Below, piece by piece: positions 24,701 to 35,812 of a DNA stretch of 64,000 bases. The notes beneath the pieces were generated by a model. The model ran no database searches and was not told the DNA's origin. It saw nothing but the letters and a program-made list of their open reading frames with translations. This DNA is from Musa acuminata AAA Group. Its lineage: Eukaryota; Streptophyta; Magnoliopsida; Zingiberales; Musaceae. The stretch lies in contig NC_088357.1 of NCBI RefSeq assembly GCF_036884655.1, positions 48,255,001-48,319,000 on the forward strand, given 5' to 3'. The stretch's first letter is position 1, and the number at the start of each line of letters is the position of its first letter. A program made the translations under genes and the position numbers.

Positions 24701-26179
24701 ATATGATGCCCTCCTCCGTAACTCTACATGGACTATATTATCCTTTCATCACTAACAAAACATTATCGGGTGTAAATGAATCTTTTAAATTAAGTGGAAC
24801 CCAGACTGATCCATTGTTAGATATAAAACACGTCCGGTAGTCAAAGAGTTTCATCAATGACTTAGTGTTGACTTCACAGAGATATTCAATCATGTTGTTA
24901 AACTGATAATAATCTGACTTATTCTGAGTTTGGTCATCTCAAAAGGTTAGCACCTATGATAACTGGATATTAACGATGCCTTTTTATAGGAGACTCTGAC
25001 CGAAGATGTCTTCGTACAACAACCTCCTAGCTTCGTTCATCCTCAATATCTGAGGCATGTTTGTAAACTACAAAAAGTAATTTATGGACTTCATCAAACT
25101 CCAAGAGTTTGGTATACTAAACTTGGCTCATTTTTTATAACAACTGGCTTCACTAACTCTATATCTGATACCTCGTTATTCCTATGATAACAAAATAGAG
25201 GCTAAATATATCTTCTGGTATATGTGGATAATATTATTATCACGGGCAATGATCTTTGGGAGATTCAAGCATTCCTAAAACAATTGGCCGATCGATTCTC
25301 TCTCAAAGATCTAGGAACATTACGCTACTTTCTAGGAGTAGAAGCAATATTTATATCTTCTGGTCTCTTCCTATCACAAAAAAAGTATATGCAGGATTTA
25401 TTATCAAAGATAAACATGCAGGATGCAAAAGAGGTTACAACTCCTCTCTCTACTAGTGAATCACTCAAATTATGTGATGAAAGTCATACTACAGACTCTA
25501 CTCAATACCAATAAATACTTGGCTCCTTACAGTACTTGGCTCTCACTCATCCAGATATCTCATTTGCAATCAATAAATTATCACAATTCATACATCAACT
25601 ATATACTATGCATTGGTCTACAGTCAAACGAATTTTGTGTTATCTTAAAGGGATCCTTAATCATGACATCTTTCTCACCAAACATACCCCACTTTATCTT
25701 TATGCTTTTATTGATATTGATTGAACAAGGAACTATGATAATCGAATATCCATGTCGGGGTATATTATCTTCCTTAGAGTTAATATAATCAGTTGGAGTT
25801 CTAAGAAATAAAAGATAGTTACAAAGTTTACAACTAAAGCTGAATAACATACCATCGTCATTGTTGCTACTGAACTCAATTGGATCACGAATTACTCAAG
25901 GAACTTAATGTCAACTCTACCCTTACTCCTATAATATATTATAATATTTTTGAAGCTACATACTTATACATCAATCTAGTGTTTTACTCACGCATGAAAC
26001 ATATTATCATCGACTTCCATTTCGTGCGAAATCAAATTGTCATATATCAACCATGTGTTTCTCATGTTCATATGGCTGATCAACTAGCATATTCACTCAG
26101 GAAACTTCTCATCATAAACTGTTTTCATTACATCGCCTAAGATCTGTATTCTTGATGGGAGCTCAATTTTGTAGGGACA

Positions 26180-26318
26180 TGATAGCAGATAAAAAAAATT
26201 TCTACTGTATAAAGAAATATTATTAATCAATTGAGAAAATTTTTTTTTCTAGTATGTATAAATAGACATTATATTCAATTAATTTAATTACATTTTATCA
26301 TCATATTTTAATTTATCA
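26180..26318 (+). repeat. 3' LTR of the Copia element at 19861-26318
   Basis: 139 bases, starting TGATAGCAGATAA and ending AATTTATCA. It differs from the 5' LTR by an extra A/T-rich segment and many substitutions, so the insertion is not young. The bases before it (GGGAGCTCAATTTTGTAGGG) fit the end of a Copia internal region. Confidence 0.85.
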
Positions 26319-27629
26319 CAGGACTCTCGTTCTCTGAGGTGATGTTCGAACCAAAAGGTGTACAAACATTGAAATAGAAGGGCGGTTGACCGATCACCAT
26401 TAAACTGTGCCCTTCGTCGACGGGCAACGACCGTGTAACGTGAATGAGTGCAACGTCACATTAGGCGAATGAGTAGAACGTCACATTAGATGCGAAGACA
26501 AAAAGAACAGCACGGTGACACCTTAACTACCGATCCGTTGTCGGACTGTTCTACTGCAAGGTTATGGTCTCGGTCGATGGAGAAGAAAAGGATTGAATAC
26601 GCATCGTTTTGCCATGTCGTCTAAGAGATCATCTTCTCCTCTTCCTTCTTCTTAATTCACCGTCACCACGACGAGCATCTTCGTCTTCTGCTTCTTTTTA
26701 CTTCGATCGACCGTGGAAGGTGACTGCGACCGGAGACGACGAAGATTGAGAGAGAAGTCGAAGCGAGAGATAAGCTATCTAGTCTTTCATTGGCAACGAT
26801 TGGAAGAATTGACCTGAAGCTTTTAGATTACAGCGATGCCCGATTGTAAACGATGGCGATATAACAGAAGTTAACATCAAACGGCCGTTCAAGAAATATC
26901 ACAATCATCGATCCCAAGAATAAAATTCTCAAGGTAAAAGCATCTCCATGCTGGCGAAGCTCCATCATGGAGGCGAGGGGATGAGCTGAGATGGTTGGAA
27001 GCTTCCATGAGAGGGACCACCAACCACCACGTAGGAGTCAACTAAGTGGTGAAACATCACATTGTTGGTATGGTTGGGAGACTGCATTATGAACGAGGAG
27101 GACCACCGAGTGGGGCCTTCTTTGCTCTCACTTGATTTTGGCTCCTGAATTGGTGCAGTGCTCCTCTGGCCCTCGTGATTTCATGATAATGTGGATGCAT
27201 GTTGCTTATAGCTACACTTCCTTCGGGTTTTATTTTATACGTTGCATCATTGATTGATTGTTGACTAAATGATTGGGATTGTTGACTAAATGATCGGGTT
27301 TATTTTGCTCTCACAAGATATTTATGGTGGGCCATTATATAATACAGCATCCGAAGCACGAGGGTCAGATGTCTGCGCATATATATCTCTTTAAATGGAA
27401 GCACAACAGCGAACGGGAAGAGCCAAAGAGTAATTCTTGTGGGAGACTTAAACGCCTAATTGTGGATTTGGTGTTATATAATTGAGATCTTATGATGTAT
27501 TTTACCAATGAAACGATTTAAAATGATGCTGTTGTTTCAACACAAAATTGTAGAATGTTTGACCGTCACCCTTTTGCGCGCAAGTTATGCTGTCGGTTCT
27601 TCACATGTCGAGTCGCGGACACTTCATGC
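26319..27629. repeat. Spacer of the duplicated unit, copy 1
   Basis: This 1.3 kb matches 39599-40950 across most of its length, from GACTC(T/C)C(G/C)TTCTCTGAGG to CACTTCATGC. It contains the distal upstream DNA of the subtilase. It is moderately diverged with several small indels. No conserved reading frame or RNA gene was found in either copy. Confidence 0.85.
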
Positions 27630-28935
27630 CGGCGGAGCTGCAGTGGCCACCCTGCCCGTTGACCGGCGTCACCGTGAGGGGCAGGTTGAAGCCGTCGACG
27701 AGGCTGACGTCGTAGAAGTCCAAGGGGGCGAGGGTGAACTCGACCAGGGTGGTGGGGGTCTGGCCGGAGGCGGAGCACTTGAGGACGGAGCCGCAGGTGC
27801 CGGTCTGGCACGAGCCGTTCCCGTTCCGGTCGAAGTCGCACCCGGTTCGCCGCCAGATGCGTCCCACCCATCCCACTGGCGCTGTGAACACCACCGACTC
27901 CCCGGGCTTCAGTGGGAACCCGCCGCCGTTGAAGCTGTTCTCCAGCGTGATCCCTGGCCATATCGTCGTCTTGCAGTAGTTGATTACGGTGAACACTCTC
28001 GCCCCCTCCGCCGCCTCTGCTCCTGTTGGTCCAGTCCATATGTGGGCTTGGACAAATTTAGGCCATGAGCCCAAATCAAAGAAATCAAGAGAGAAAAGGC
28101 AAATGGCAGTGTGTGTGGATACAGTGAACGCATGCGGCGTCCAGAAGAAAGAGGAGAGAGAAAGATTAGATTTCTGAGTTTTTGCTTGACGATATGTGGT
28201 CAAACATTGTTAATTTTGGTTCAAATTTTATGTGGAGAATTCTTGTAGCAAACTCTACAATCCTAATGGTGTTGATCTGCAGTTTACTCTCTTTAAGGTA
28301 CTTTCCTATGATATCTACTATGTGAGACATAGAATTCTCTTTTGAGGAGATCTATCTTACATGATGAAGATATGCTGTAAGATGAAGATATGCTATTCTT
28401 GAATCAAGATCTATATTCTTGATGTTATTCTGATCCTCTAGTTATTCTAGAGAAGACCTACTATAAACCTGTTATCATTATTATTGATAGTGGAAGTTTG
28501 AGATGGACTACGGTCCCGTGGTTTTTTTCGCATTGGGTTTTCCATGTTAAAAGATTTGGTTTCACTGTGTGATTGATTTTTTGCTCTATTGTTTATGTTG
28601 TGCTGGTTGATATTTGCATTTGGATATCAAGTTGGTATTTTGATGAGAAACCTATTTTGATACACAAAGAGGGAAAGAATTATTCCGCTTTAACAGGTTT
28701 CTTCCCAACAGCTCCTGACAACCAAAAACCCTTAGGTATCTCCAAAGCAAGCCGCCGATCAAAGAACAACCTTGACTTCCCTCACGACCAGGAGATGCAT
28801 AAAGCAGACTAAGAACATAGGAGGGTCTATTCGAATAAGATCGTCAATAGAATGGGATTAAAGAAATCGATGCATGCCCGATAAGAAGACGATGAGGAGA
28901 GCCCTGAAGAGGAGTTTCCCATGGTAATCATCCAT
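27628..28935 (-). pseudogene. Truncated thaumatin-like pseudogene
   Basis: This is the unit 2 copy of the TLP gene. Exon 1 survives at 28878-28935 with its ATG, but its splice donor is changed from GGTATGC to GGCATGC. Part of exon 2 survives at 27628-28022 and ends abruptly at the duplication junction, about 130 codons in. The second half of the domain, including roughly ten of the 16 cysteines, and the tail exon are absent. The remaining exon 2 segment is open and keeps INYCKTTIWPG and DFYDVSLVDGFNLP. A solo LTR lies between the two exons, directly against the acceptor. A 200-codon open frame (28203-27601) runs from the LTR through exon 2 into spacer DNA. Confidence 0.92.
28024..28710. mobile_element. 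Solo LTR with perfect target-site duplication, probably Copia
   Basis: 687 bases, starting TGTTGG and ending CCAACA (perfect 6 bp terminal inverted repeat). It is flanked on both sides by the 5 bp duplication GCTCC (28019-28023 and 28711-28715). The empty site is seen in the intact TLP at 15833-15837. No internal domains or second LTR are present, so the element was reduced by LTR-LTR recombination. The stretch GTGGTTTTTTTCGCATTGGG, then TTTTCCATGTTAAA near the 3' side, resembles LTRs of the Tnt1/Tork class; the superfamily assignment is inference. Confidence 0.93.
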
Positions 28936-29766
28936 TTCTTCCGCTCTTACAATCTACCTCTATGACGACGATGACGACGACGACAGGAGAGGATGCGCCG
29001 CATAGGGTGAATAGGGTTAAATATTTTAATGATTTATACTATGGAGAAGAAGGATTGAGAATTGATTTATAGTAGTTATATAGGTAGTTACCATATTCTA
29101 GGTAGTTATAGGCATGTTTTAAGAAGTGAACCATGATCTAGAGGTTGTAGAGTAGTTCCTATACCTAACTCAATGAGATAGTTACCACTAGGTCCCATAA
29201 ATAGGACCATAGTTCATGAAACAAGATAAGGAATATACACTTGGGAATATCTTGTGAGTGTTCTATGTTTATCCTCTTGTTTAAATACTATATCAATTTT
29301 CTTCTTCGAAATTATTCTTTTCAATTATATCATAGTATTCTATTTTTATCATTTCCTTGCTCCTCTATCCCCAATATTTGTGGTATCAGCAGCTAAGTTT
29401 CAATCTGAACCGGACATTATGGTTTTCAATGGCAATTCCATATCTCAACCCCTTATTCTTATCTTCTCGGACAAATGTTATAAATTTTGAAGTATCAAGA
29501 TGAAAACTCTATTCAACTCTCAAGATCTTTGAGACTTAATAAAAAATGGATATGCAGATCCAGATGAAGAAATCAGGTCGAGGGAAAATAGAAAAGACTC
29601 CAAAACATTGTTTTTCATTCAACAAGTTGTACATGAGACAATCTTCTCAAGAATTACAACAGCGACAACCTCAAAGCAAGCTTGGTTGATATTTCAAAAT
29701 GAATTTTAATGCTTATTAAGAGTGATTATGGTGAAATTTTAAACCCTTCGTCGTGAGTTCGAAATT

Positions 29767-30198
29767 TTGTTCATAAAAAGTAATGAATCAGTGCAAGATT
29801 TTATTTCTCGAGTGATTGAAATTATTAGTCAAATGAAATCTTATGTTGAACATCTTCCTGATCATATAATTATTGTAAAAGTTTTGAGAAGTTTAACTTT
29901 GAAATTTGATCATATTATTACCGTAATTAAGGAGTCAAAAGATTTATCTATATTTTCATTTAATGAATTAATGAGTTCCTTGCAAGCACATGAAGCAAGG
30001 TTGAACAGGTCATTTGAAAAAAGTAAAAAAAAAGTATTTCAAGTAAAGGGAGAGTCTTATACTTCAAAAGAAGACAAAAAATCAATAGGACATGGCAGAG
30101 GAGGATTTCATGGTAGAAAAAATGGAAGAGGAAGAGGAAGAGGAAGCTATGTGGTAGAAAATAAAGAAAATAGTAAGTTGTTTATGACTCATTCATAA
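29767..30198 (+). pseudogene. Copia gag remnant
   Basis: An open 143-codon stretch matches Copia gag (helical capsid part, then a basic GRGGFHGRKNGRGRGRG tail). The CCHC zinc knuckle expected after the basic tail is not visible, and the sequence upstream is out of frame or stopped. It is a relic inside the element at 29058-35812. Confidence 0.75.
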
Positions 30199-30397
30199 GT
30201 TAATGATAACTCAAATGATATTTGATTTTTGGATAGTGGATATTTTAATCATATGTCATGCATAAAATCAATGTTTAGATATATTGATGAAACTCATAAG
30301 TAAAGTTAGACTTGGAGATAACAAACAAATCCAAGTGGAAGGGAAAGGAATAATTGAGGTGAAGATAAATCAAGGGAAGGTAAAATACCTTGATAAT

Positions 30398-30956
30398 TGT
30401 TGAGGTGAACAACCTTGAGCCGTGGCCTCGGGGCCAACGCTGCTGGGTTCGGGTCCGAATGATGGGGGATGTCGTTCGGCATCCCTTTGGGTTGCCGAGG
30501 CGGTCAGTCGTGCTGATCGGGTCGCATCGGAGCTCGTCGGGCTTCTCAGGGGGGTGGAGGTTCCTCGCTTGAGTGTTCGGGGGAAGGAGCTCCATCTTCG
30601 TCCCTACACACAGGTCAGGTCGGGAGGCTCGACCCAACCCCTCCGACGATCAAGTTAGTGGATAGTCGTAGGGGGTTTCTTTAGCTAAGTTCTCCTCCTT
30701 CTCATTCAGGACATGAGGGTATTTATAGGGAAGCTTATTGTTTCCTGATGTGCCCGCTTGCAGGGGACAGGCTCGGGTTCCTGGTAGCATCTGACACTGG
30801 TGTTGGCGTGGCGTGAATGATCAAGCCTGAGCAGGATGTTTAATATGTCTCGGTCGACATTCCGGTCCATTTGACTAGGCGGGGTCAGATCAACCGAGGC
30901 GTCATTTAGGACAACTGATGTCAACTTGAGTCTTGACGCCATTATTACCCTCATCA
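30398..30956 (-). repeat. 3' LTR of the nested gypsy-like element
   Basis: 559 bases. It contains ACAACCTTGAGCCGTGGCCT and CCCCTCCGACGATCAAG, family words also found at 32160-32721 and 59477-61590. Confidence 0.9.
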
Positions 30957-31249
30957 TATTCCTCCCCGAAGGAAGCTATGCATCGGTTACTGTAAAGGGG
31001 GGTCCGAGGCATGGCTTCGGCTTCGAGAAACTTTCCCAGCCGGGCATTTTGCCGGTTCGTTGCCAAGGGTGTGGGAATCGTGGAGTTTAGCAACTAAGAA
31101 GGGTTGGATGTGTAGCAGTGACCCCAGGTAGTGTGCGGCCGATTTGTGTTGTAAAGCGATTCACAAAATAGAGACGGATGAGCGTCCGGCAACCCCCGGA
31201 TTTGTGTTGTAAAGCGATTCACAAAATAGGAGAGGGGCTCGTCCTCCCT

Positions 31250-31732
31250 TTAGTTGAGTCCGAGGAGTAGTGCAACAGACGGCTTTGGTTGGGCGTAGGC
31301 CAGGAAGCTAAGCTCGAAGTCTTTTACGAGCTGATCAAAGGAGGCGATCGTCCCGGTCTTCAGACTGTTGTACCATGTGCGGGCTGGCCCCCTCAGGGTC
31401 GTGGGAAACGCCCTGCACATCAAAGCGTCAGAGGTTCCATACAGCGCCATTTGGGCATGAAAAGTGGCGGCGTGGTCCGTTGGATCGGTGGAGCCATCAT
31501 ATGCGTCCAAAGAGGGGAGCTGGAAGTTCGGGGGGACTGTCTGATCTTGTATCTCGGGCGCGAGCGGAGACCCTTGGTGTGCGTCCTCCCCGAGCTCTCC
31601 CTTTGACCTGCGAACCTCCTTCTCCACTTCATCGAGCCACTGACTGACAAAGCGTAGCTGGGCTCGTAGAGAGTCTATTGAATCCGAAGATAATGCCTCG
31701 GGTTCCGGGCGGTCGCTCGAGTTTTCCATCAC
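31250..31732 (-). pseudogene. Gypsy-type gag fragment
   Basis: 160 codons related to the Retrotrans_gag family: [28 protein letters not shown], and [17 protein letters not shown], with the conserved Trp-Tyr. A coiled stretch ([15 protein letters not shown]) precedes it. It stops at LLLGLN, where the related element at 63.0 kb goes on with [15 protein letters not shown]. Downstream, 31150-31230 holds two near-copies of GATTTGTGTTGTAAAGCGAT, a local duplication that damages the rest of gag. Confidence 0.8.
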
Positions 31733-32159
31733 TCGATCCCCGAGTGGGGCCGATCGGACCCGAGGCGAAGTGGGGAACTTCGGAAGTGGCGTGTGGGCTC
31801 AAACGGGCGGCTCCTGTTGCCACAGTGGTTGGATCACAGGCGAGTGCGCCGGATGAGAAACGAGCGGGATAATAGTTTGCACCATACCCCTCAGAGCTCG
31901 GACATGATGAGTGAGGTCCTGAAAGGCCTCGGATGACACATGCGACGGGTCGGCTGGGGCTCCTTCGGGCGGTGACCATCCCGGGTCGTTGAATAACCGC
32001 CAATGGCGCTCTGAGGTCACGGCGGGGTGCTCGGCTCGAGGTTCTTCACGCAGGGGGTGTTCCCCCGGAGCTCCGATTGGGTGTGACCCCTCAGCCGCGA
32101 GCTCATCTGAGCCGATCGGACGATCCCTTGACATTCGGGCCCTTCCTCTAGCGCCAAAA

Positions 32160-32721
32160 TATTGAGGTGAACAACCTTGAGTCGTGGCCTCGGGGCCGAC
32201 GCGACTGGGTTCGGGTCCGAATGATGGGGGATCTCGTTCGGCGTCCCTCTGGATTGCCGAGGCGGTCGGTCGTGCTGATCGAGTCGCGTCGGAGCTCGCC
32301 GGGCTTCTCCGGGGGGTGGAGGTTCCTCGTCTGGGTGTTCGGGGGAAGGAGCTCCGTCTTCGTCCATGCACACAGGTCGGGTCAGGAGGCTCGACCCGAC
32401 CCCTCCGACGATCAAGTTAGTGGATAGTCGTGGGGGGTTTCTTTAGCTAAGTTCTCCTCCTTCTCCTCGTTCAGGACGTGAGGGTATTTATAGGGAAGCT
32501 TACTGTTTCCTGATATGCCCACTTGCATGGGGCAGGCTCGGGTTCCTGGTAGCGTTTGACACTGGTGTTAGCGTGGCGTGAACGACCGAGCCTGAGCAGG
32601 ATGTTTAATGTGCCTCGGTTGACGTTCCAATCCATTTGACTAAGCGGGGTCAGATCAATCGAGACATCATCTGGGGCAGCTGACGTTAACCCGAGTCTTG
32701 TCATCATTATTACCCTCATCA
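32160..32721 (-). repeat. 5' LTR of the nested gypsy-like element
   Basis: 562 bases, roughly nine-tenths identical to the other LTR by eye, with several substitutions and small indels such as an extra CTC near 32462. Its inner end reads TATTGAGG where the outer LTR has TGTTGAGG. Confidence 0.9.
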
Positions 32722-33255
32722 ATAATGTTTTCATTATTCCTAGTTTATCGCATAACTTGTTGAGTGTTGGCAATTGATAGATGATGAATATTCAGTTATA
32801 TTTGATGATGGTTTATGCATTATTAAAAATAAAAAATCTGATTTTATTATGGTAAATATTTGCATGATGCAAAATAAGATGTTTCCACTTATGCTTCAAA
32901 TATTGAAAAGCATGCTCTTGTCACAACATAAAAGAATGAATCTAATTTATGACATTTTAGAATTTGAAGTTGTTAAATAAAAAAAAATGATTTTCAGATT
33001 GCCCAAAATTAATATATGTGAAGGATGTATTTATGGCAAACAAAGTAAAAAATCATTTCCTATTGAAAAAGTATGGAGAACATCTAATTATCTTGAATTA
33101 ATTTATGATGACTTATGTAAACTTATGAATACAAAATCATTTGGTGGAAGTCAATATTTTGGTGGAAGTCAATATCAGTTGGGTATATTTTCTGAAATAG
33201 AAAACTGAAATATTTGATAATTTTCAAAAATTCAAGACACTTGTAAAAAGACAAA

Positions 33256-33258
<3 letters not shown>

Positions 33259-33322
<64 letters not shown>
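33259..33322. repeat. (TA)n microsatellite in the Copia integrase region
   Basis: A run of roughly 30 TA units interrupts the integrase core remnant between its DNFQKFKTLV-like part and the RGDEF part. Confidence 0.9.
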
Positions 33323-33324
<2 letters not shown>

Positions 33325-35812
33325 ACACTTCGGACAAATAGAGGTGATGAATTTTTATCTAATACATTTAATTCTTTTTATGATGAAATGGTATTCATAG
33401 AGAATTGGCAGCACCATATACACCATAGTAAAATAGGTGAGGTGAACGTAAAAATTGAACTATCATTGAAATGACAAGAAGTTTGCTTAAAAGAAAACAC
33501 TTTTCAAATCAGTTTTAAGCAGAAGCAACTACAACAACAGTTTATTTATTGAATATTTCATCAACAAAGGTTGTTATAAATTAAACTCCTTTTGAGGCTT
33601 GGTATGGTGTGAAACCAAGTGTAAGTCATCTAAGAATTTTTAGTTGTATTGTTTATGCTTCAATAAATTCATAAAACCATCACAAACTTGATGAAAAATC
33701 TAAAAAATACATCTTAATTGGTTATTCTTTACAATCCAAAGCATATCGATTATATAATCATGTTAGTGGCAAAGTTATTATTAATAAAAATATTATATTT
33801 GATGAAAGGATAAGTTAGAATTTGGAGACCAATAAAGGTGGAACATAAATTTAGATTCCAGCAGAACTAGAAACTCTACAAAATCAAATGATAAATCCTG
33901 CTCCAAAAAATTCATCGTCAACCTCACCCAGTGCAAATTCTAATCCCTCAGATGAAACCCCTTTAAAAAAATTCAAATCACTAATAGAAATTTATGACTC
34001 AACATTTTTTAGAAAGCAGTTAAAAAAGAAGAATGACGAAAAACAATGAAGGAGGAAATCAAATCAATTGAGAAGAATAAAACTTGGAAGCTAATGGATC
34101 TACCGAAAGAAAAAAAAATATTAGATTAAAATGGGTATTCAAAATAAAGTTTAATACAGATGGAAGTATCCAAAAGCATAAGGCTTACTTGTGGTGAAAG
34201 GATATTCACAACAACAAAGTATTAATTTTGATGATATATTTTCTCCGGTTGCTAGATTCGAAACCGTGAGAACTTTCTTAGCTTTAGCTGCTCACTCGAG
34301 TTGGCCTGTTTATTAATTTGATGTGAAATCTGTATTTTTAAATAGAGATTTACACTAAGAGATTTTTGTTACTCAACTTGAAGGTTTTTTTATTAAAAGG
34401 ACATGAAGAAAAGGTGTGCAAGTTAAGAAAAACTCTTTATGGGCTTAAACAAGCTCCAAGGGCATGGTACAGTAAAATTGATTATTATTATCATCAAAAT
34501 GGATTTCAAAGTAGCAATAATAAACCTACTCTTTATCTAAAGAAGGAAAGTGAATATAATATCCTAATGATTTGCTTCTATGTTGATGATATTATATATA
34601 TGGGTTCATCTAACTCTTTTATGGCAGAATTTAAAAAATACATGATGAATAAATTTGAAATATTAGATCTAGGTCTACTGTACTATTTTCTTGTGTTGGA
34701 AGTGACGCAAGGATCTAATGGAATTTTTATTTACAAAGAAAGTATGTAATGGATCTACTCAAAAAATCTAATATGATTAATTGTAAAGTTACAGCAACAC
34801 CCATGAATGTAAATGAGAAATTAAAACTTGAAGATGGTACATGTTTGACAAATGCAAGATACTACAGAAGTTTGGTTGAAGGTTTGATTTATCTAACTCA
34901 TACTTGACCAGATATTATCTTCTCTATTAGTGTTGTATCCAGGTTTATACATAGCTCAAGCAAACATCATCTCGGAGTTGTTAAAAGAATTCTACGTTAT
35001 ATTACTACAACTTGGTATTTGGTATTCTCATAATTTTAAATATAAATTATTTGGTTTTTGATTGGGCAGAAGCTTTAGATGATAGAAAGAGTACTTCAAA
35101 CAATATTTTTAGCCTCGGATCAGTAGCTATATTTTGGAGTTTAAAAAAATCAAGCAACAACTACGTTATCAATATCGTAAGCATAATATATAGCTGCAAC
35201 ATCAGCAACTTGTCAAGCAATATGGCTTAAAATACTTCTTGAAGATCTTCATAAAAAAAAAAAAGAAACAACGAAAATATTTTGTGACAACAAAGCCACA
35301 ATTACAATGACAAAGAATCCAACATTTCATAGAAGAACAAAGCACATAAAGATACGCTATCATTTTACCCGATATCTTGTGACAAATAGTCATAACAATG
35401 AAGTATTGTGGAACAGATGAACAAGTTACAGATATTCTCACCAAGTCGCTTTTAGTTCAAAAGCATATTTATTTCATATCGTAAATCGACGTATATAACT
35501 ATGAATGAGAGTATTAAGAATTGATTCATAATAGTTATCTAGGTAGTTATCATATTCTAAATAGTTATAGATATGTTTTAAGAAATAGTCCATGATCTAA
35601 AAATTATATGATAGTTTCTACACCTAACTCTGGTGACATGGTGGAATGAGGTAGTTACCACTATATCCTATAAATATGATCATATTTCATGAAACAAGAT
35701 AAAGAATATATACTTGAAATATCTGATAAGCGTTCGATGTTTATTTTTTTGTTTAAGTACTATATCAATTTTTTTAATTGAAATAATTATTTTTAATTAG
35801 TATTTTATTTTT

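Larger units (their letters stand above)
19861..26318 (+). mobile_element. Decayed Copia LTR retrotransposon, full-length footprint
   Basis: The 5' LTR (19861-19979) and 3' LTR (26180-26318) are short and related: both start TG(A)..AGCAGATAA and end ATTTATCA. Directly after the 5' LTR, 19980-19991 reads TGATATCAAAGC, a decayed form of the TGGTATCAGAGC primer site for initiator tRNA-Met. Copia domains follow in order with many stops: gag (LSKGGNYMSWHA near 22110), an integrase-to-RT linker near 24420-24640, reverse transcriptase from about 24950 (LLVYVDNIIITGNDL at 25215, where the YVDD box is changed to YVDN), and RNase H near 25540-26100. Comparison with unit 2 shows the empty site exactly at this point, with a short CAG duplication. 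It cannot encode active protein. Confidence 0.9.
30398..32721 (-). mobile_element. Nested non-autonomous gypsy-like LTR element
   Basis: The element is 2324 bp with a perfect 5 bp target duplication ATAAT (30393-30397 and 32722-32726). LTRs are 30398-30956 and 32160-32721, running TGTTGAGGTGAAC to CCCTCATCA on the plus strand. The gag remnant is on the minus strand, so the right LTR is the 5' one. Next to it at about 32141-32156 lies a candidate primer site (TGGCGCTAGAGGAAGG, minus strand). Next to the left LTR is a purine tract (GGGGAGGAATA, minus strand, about 30957-30968). The internal region of about 1.2 kb holds only part of gag and no protease, RT, RNase H or integrase. Removing it rejoins the Copia host frame without loss, which confirms the borders. 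Confidence 0.95.
29058..35812 (+). mobile_element. Second decayed Copia LTR retrotransposon
   Basis: The 5' LTR (about 29058-29360) and 3' LTR (about 35508-35812) share AGAATTGATT, ATAGTTAT, GTAGTTACCA and CATGAAACAAGATAA in order. The primer site TGGTATCAGCAGC lies at 29381. Copia domains follow with stops: gag (29520-30200, SVQDFISRVIEII), protease near 30220, a gag-pre-integrase/integrase zinc region near 33000 (ICEGCIYGKQSKKSFP), integrase core near 33330, reverse transcriptase at 34080-34750 with an intact YVDD (ICFYVDDIIYMGSS) and RNase H at 34800-35450. It is broken by a nested element (30398-32721) and a (TA)n run. The borders are approximate because the flanking simple repeats hide the target-site duplication. 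Confidence 0.88.

Noticed and set aside
29381..29392. Possible tRNA-related sequence (TGGTATCAGCAG) and its relative at 19980
   Set aside because: These are retrotransposon primer binding sites complementary to initiator tRNA-Met, not tRNA genes.
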